A DNA stretch of 5,768 bases from Chlamydia trachomatis. GTDB lineage: Bacteria; Chlamydiota; Chlamydiia; Chlamydiales; JAAKFR01. The position numbers and the translations under genes are program-made. Location of the stretch: assembly GCA_945861315.1 (NCBI GenBank), contig CAMAUB010000093.1:1-5768 (forward strand), given 5' to 3'. This document shows positions 5,590 through 5,768 of this stretch, in pieces. Each line of letters opens with the position of its first letter. The first letter of the stretch is position 1. The notes beneath the pieces were generated by a model. That model worked only from the letters and a program-made list of their open reading frames with translations, was not told the DNA's origin and made no database searches.

Positions 5590-5768
5590 ATATATTTTAA
5601 ATACTTTGATCTATCTAGGAGACAGGCAGTTAAAACGGAAGTTCCGCGTTTTTTTATCAAGATGACATTAATTTTAGAACAATCTAACAAAGATAAAAAA
5701 GTTAAAGGTGGAAGGAAGAACAAATTAAGTATAGAAAATATGTTGCTTATGACGCTGGAATATATTCG
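5590..5768 (+). mobile_element. Left part of an IS5-type insertion sequence (boundary uncertain, continues past the window)
   Basis: The element is inferred from the transposase start it carries. The outer end is not defined: I could not identify a terminal inverted repeat or target duplication because the right end is outside the window. The frame with transposase-like residues reaches back to about 5596, so the true end should lie at or before that point. Confidence 0.45.
5662..5768 (+). CDS. IS5-family transposase, N-terminal part (cut by window end)
   Basis: From the ATG at 5662 the frame reads 35 complete codons and runs off the window. The stretch KKVKGGRKNKLSIENMLLMT followed by LEYIR matches the N-terminal helix-turn-helix region of IS5-type transposases (consensus near KKAKGGRPNKLSLEDQLLMTLEYLREYRTY); the DDE catalytic domain would lie beyond the window. 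The family normally has 25-35 more residues ahead of this point, with a pattern like LSxxxFxRxTGVxxxxFxxM. The same frame upstream gives FDLSRRQAVKTEVPRFFIKM, which fits, yet no ATG, GTG or TTG occurs between the in-frame stop at 5527 and 5662. The start is therefore uncertain: either 5662 is used, giving a short N-terminus, or the original start codon has been lost and the copy is decaying. No good ribosome binding site precedes 5662. Confidence 0.75.
   Translation, partial: MTLILEQSNKDKKVKGGRKNKLSIENMLLMTLEYI

Noticed and set aside
4950..5768. A possible integrated element using the tRNA 3' end as an attachment site.
   Set aside because: I looked for a repeat of the tRNA 3' end (TTCGAATCCGACTGCCGCT) downstream and found none in the window, and no integrase is present.
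1..5768. CRISPR arrays, large tandem repeats and replication origins.
   Set aside because: No regularly spaced repeats, long tandem units or clusters of DnaA-like boxes were seen on reading both strands.

Overview
This window most likely comes from a bacterium of the phylum Chlamydiae, probably an environmental or amoeba-associated lineage rather than genus Chlamydia. Three things point that way. A leucyl-tRNA synthetase gene is followed directly by a Kdo transferase gene, the leuS–gseA/waaA order known from Chlamydia trachomatis. The Kdo transferase reads like the chlamydial branch of its family. The first gene encodes a protein with two closely spaced hydrophobic helices near its N-terminus, the bilobed layout typical of chlamydial inclusion membrane (Inc) proteins. 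The insertion sequence at the right end also suits an environmental chlamydia. The assignment is an inference from gene order and sequence character; no database search was possible.

Layout. All recognised features are on the + strand. Positions 26-1084 encode an unrecognised 352-residue protein with a membrane hairpin. After a 33-base gap, leuS (1118-3583) encodes a complete leucyl-tRNA synthetase. Its stop overlaps the waaA start in an ATGA junction, so waaA (3580-4761) is probably translationally coupled. Twenty-seven bases later comes an initiator tRNA-fMet gene (4789-4861), then a perfect 13-bp hairpin with a T-rich tail (4867-4902), then a second tRNA gene with a CAT anticodon (4905-4978). 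No terminator is visible between leuS and the first tRNA, so the hairpin may end a mixed leuS–waaA–tRNA-fMet transcript.

Right of the second tRNA (4979-5768) the character changes to debris-like accessory DNA. It holds a 94-codon reading frame with a TTG start (5088-5372), which looks like the N-terminal part of a protein carrying an NNPG motif domain. Next is a small frame with a good ribosome binding site (5462-5584), and finally the 5' end of an IS5-type transposase gene that runs off the window. This resembles a tRNA-flanking site where genes have been disrupted and an IS has landed.

How the genes relate. LeuRS and the initiator tRNA serve translation. WaaA attaches Kdo to lipid A in the inner membrane. 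If the first gene is an Inc-like effector, it would act outside the bacterium in the host vacuole membrane, and its position ahead of leuS would be incidental. I found no complete new defence or mobile system. The points most worth a second look are the Inc-like protein, substitutions in conserved motifs of LeuRS and WaaA, the terminator between the two tRNAs, and the broken NNPG gene next to the IS.
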